From: Acetoanaerobium sticklandii
GTDB lineage: Bacteria; Bacillota; Clostridia; Peptostreptococcales; Filifactoraceae
NCBI RefSeq assembly: GCF_000196455.1
Contig: NC_014614.1
Location: 1,033,501 to 1,097,500 of the forward strand
DNA: 64,000 bases
Direction: 5' to 3'
Positions within the stretch are counted from its first letter, which is position 1; each line of letters opens with the position of its first letter. The notes under the pieces are model-generated. The model did not search any database, was not told the DNA's origin, and worked only from the letters and a program-made list of their open reading frames with translations. Positions 63,145-64,000 of the stretch are shown one piece after another. The position numbers and the translations under genes are program-made.

Positions 63145-63273
63145 GTCCTCAGCGAGAGGATGAAACAAATGTCTTCGACAAGAAGACAAAAGGTTAAAAA
63201 CAGATGAACTTTGAAAACTGGATAGTAAACCATAAATAGTTTTTAATTTCGATTAAAAACCACACCATTTATG
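63145..63273 (+). other. 16S leader with hairpins and boxA-like antitermination element
   Basis: Tandem small hairpins lie at 63146-63160 (TCCTC / GAGGA) and 63170-63188 (TGTCTTC / GAAGACA). A boxA-like GAACTTTGAAAACTGGATAG follows at 63206-63225, as is common before clostridial rRNAs. A 9-bp stem GTTTTTAAT / ATTAAAAAC capped by TTCG (63239-63260) sits inside an outer CATAAAT / ATTTATG pairing (63231-63273). Confidence 0.6.
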
Positions 63274-63314
63274 AACAACAACCAAGTCAGTAAATTTTTA
63301 CTGAGACAAGGATT

Positions 63315-64000
<686 letters not shown>

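Overview
The window is AT-rich, tightly packed DNA from a low-GC, Gram-positive, strictly anaerobic bacterium of the Clostridia. A Peptostreptococcales-type amino-acid fermenter would fit best, but that placement is inference. Supporting points are Shine-Dalgarno-led genes with frequent TTG/GTG starts, a Veg protein, YtqA and RelQ homologues, an oxygen-sensitive class III ribonucleotide reductase, a trimeric [FeFe]-hydrogenase, a PPi-type phosphofructokinase, the arginine deiminase pathway and a sodium-pumping methylmalonyl-CoA decarboxylase. No phage, IS element, CRISPR array, tRNA or obvious island was seen. Most of the window reads as core chromosome ending in an rRNA operon.

Layout. 1-5.1 kb: end of a fatty-acid synthesis operon (fabF 3' end, fabZ), homoserine dehydrogenase, a secreted GH26-like glycosidase and an aldehyde dehydrogenase. 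5.2-10.7 kb: a polyphosphate module with two long HD-containing Ppx/GppA phosphatases, divergently arranged, and polyphosphate kinase. 10.7-16.7 kb: HydABC hydrogenase operon (minus strand) divergent from an NADH:rubredoxin-reductase-like flavoprotein, with about 700 bp between them that carries many copies of a TTGAATATT-like half-site. 16.8-22.1 kb: rRNA methyltransferase and pseudouridine synthase, a GDT1/UPF0016 cation transporter with a Cys/His tail, a UPF0489 protein, UppP, and a YtqA-type radical SAM protein. 22.2-29.5 kb: a secreted transglutaminase-like pair, an MBL hydrolase-RelQ-phosphoesterase operon, PPi-PFK, a PsuG homologue that appears to lack its catalytic lysine, and an OFA-type MFS transporter facing a BmrR-like regulator. 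30.6-35.1 kb: arginine deiminase, ornithine carbamoyltransferase, carbamate kinase and a TrmB regulator. 35.2-42.2 kb: veg, ispE, a GntR regulator, a frameshifted ddl, a DUF1934 protein, tilS and ftsH. 42.5-49.8 kb: an eight-gene cluster converting succinyl-CoA to propionyl-CoA while exporting Na+. 49.8-56.5 kb: birA, a P1 peptidase, a PanT-like ECF component, coaX, dusB, greA and lysS. 56.7-63.1 kb: a small membrane protein, an aminotransferase, cobQ, and nrdD-nrdG under a pair of NrdR-like boxes. 63.1-64 kb: rRNA promoter, leader and the 5' part of a 16S gene.

How the genes fit together. Arginine is degraded to ATP, ammonia and CO2 by ArcABC. Carbon passing through succinyl-CoA is rearranged by the B12-dependent mutase, chaperoned by MeaB, epimerised and decarboxylated at a biotin-dependent Na+ pump. 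BirA lies directly downstream of that pump and cobyric acid synthase a few kb further on, supplying its two cofactors. Reducing power can leave as H2 through HydABC. Pyrophosphate and polyphosphate metabolism (PPi-PFK, PPK, two Ppx) and alarmone synthesis (RelQ) suggest an energy-limited lifestyle.

I did not find a clear new multi-gene system. The strongest unexplained signals are the half-site cluster between hydC and the flavoprotein gene, a roughly 100-nt multi-hairpin insertion in helix 6 (V1) of the 16S gene, the lysine-less PsuG homologue, a compact bulged-A hairpin directly before the panT start, and the one-base frameshift in ddl.
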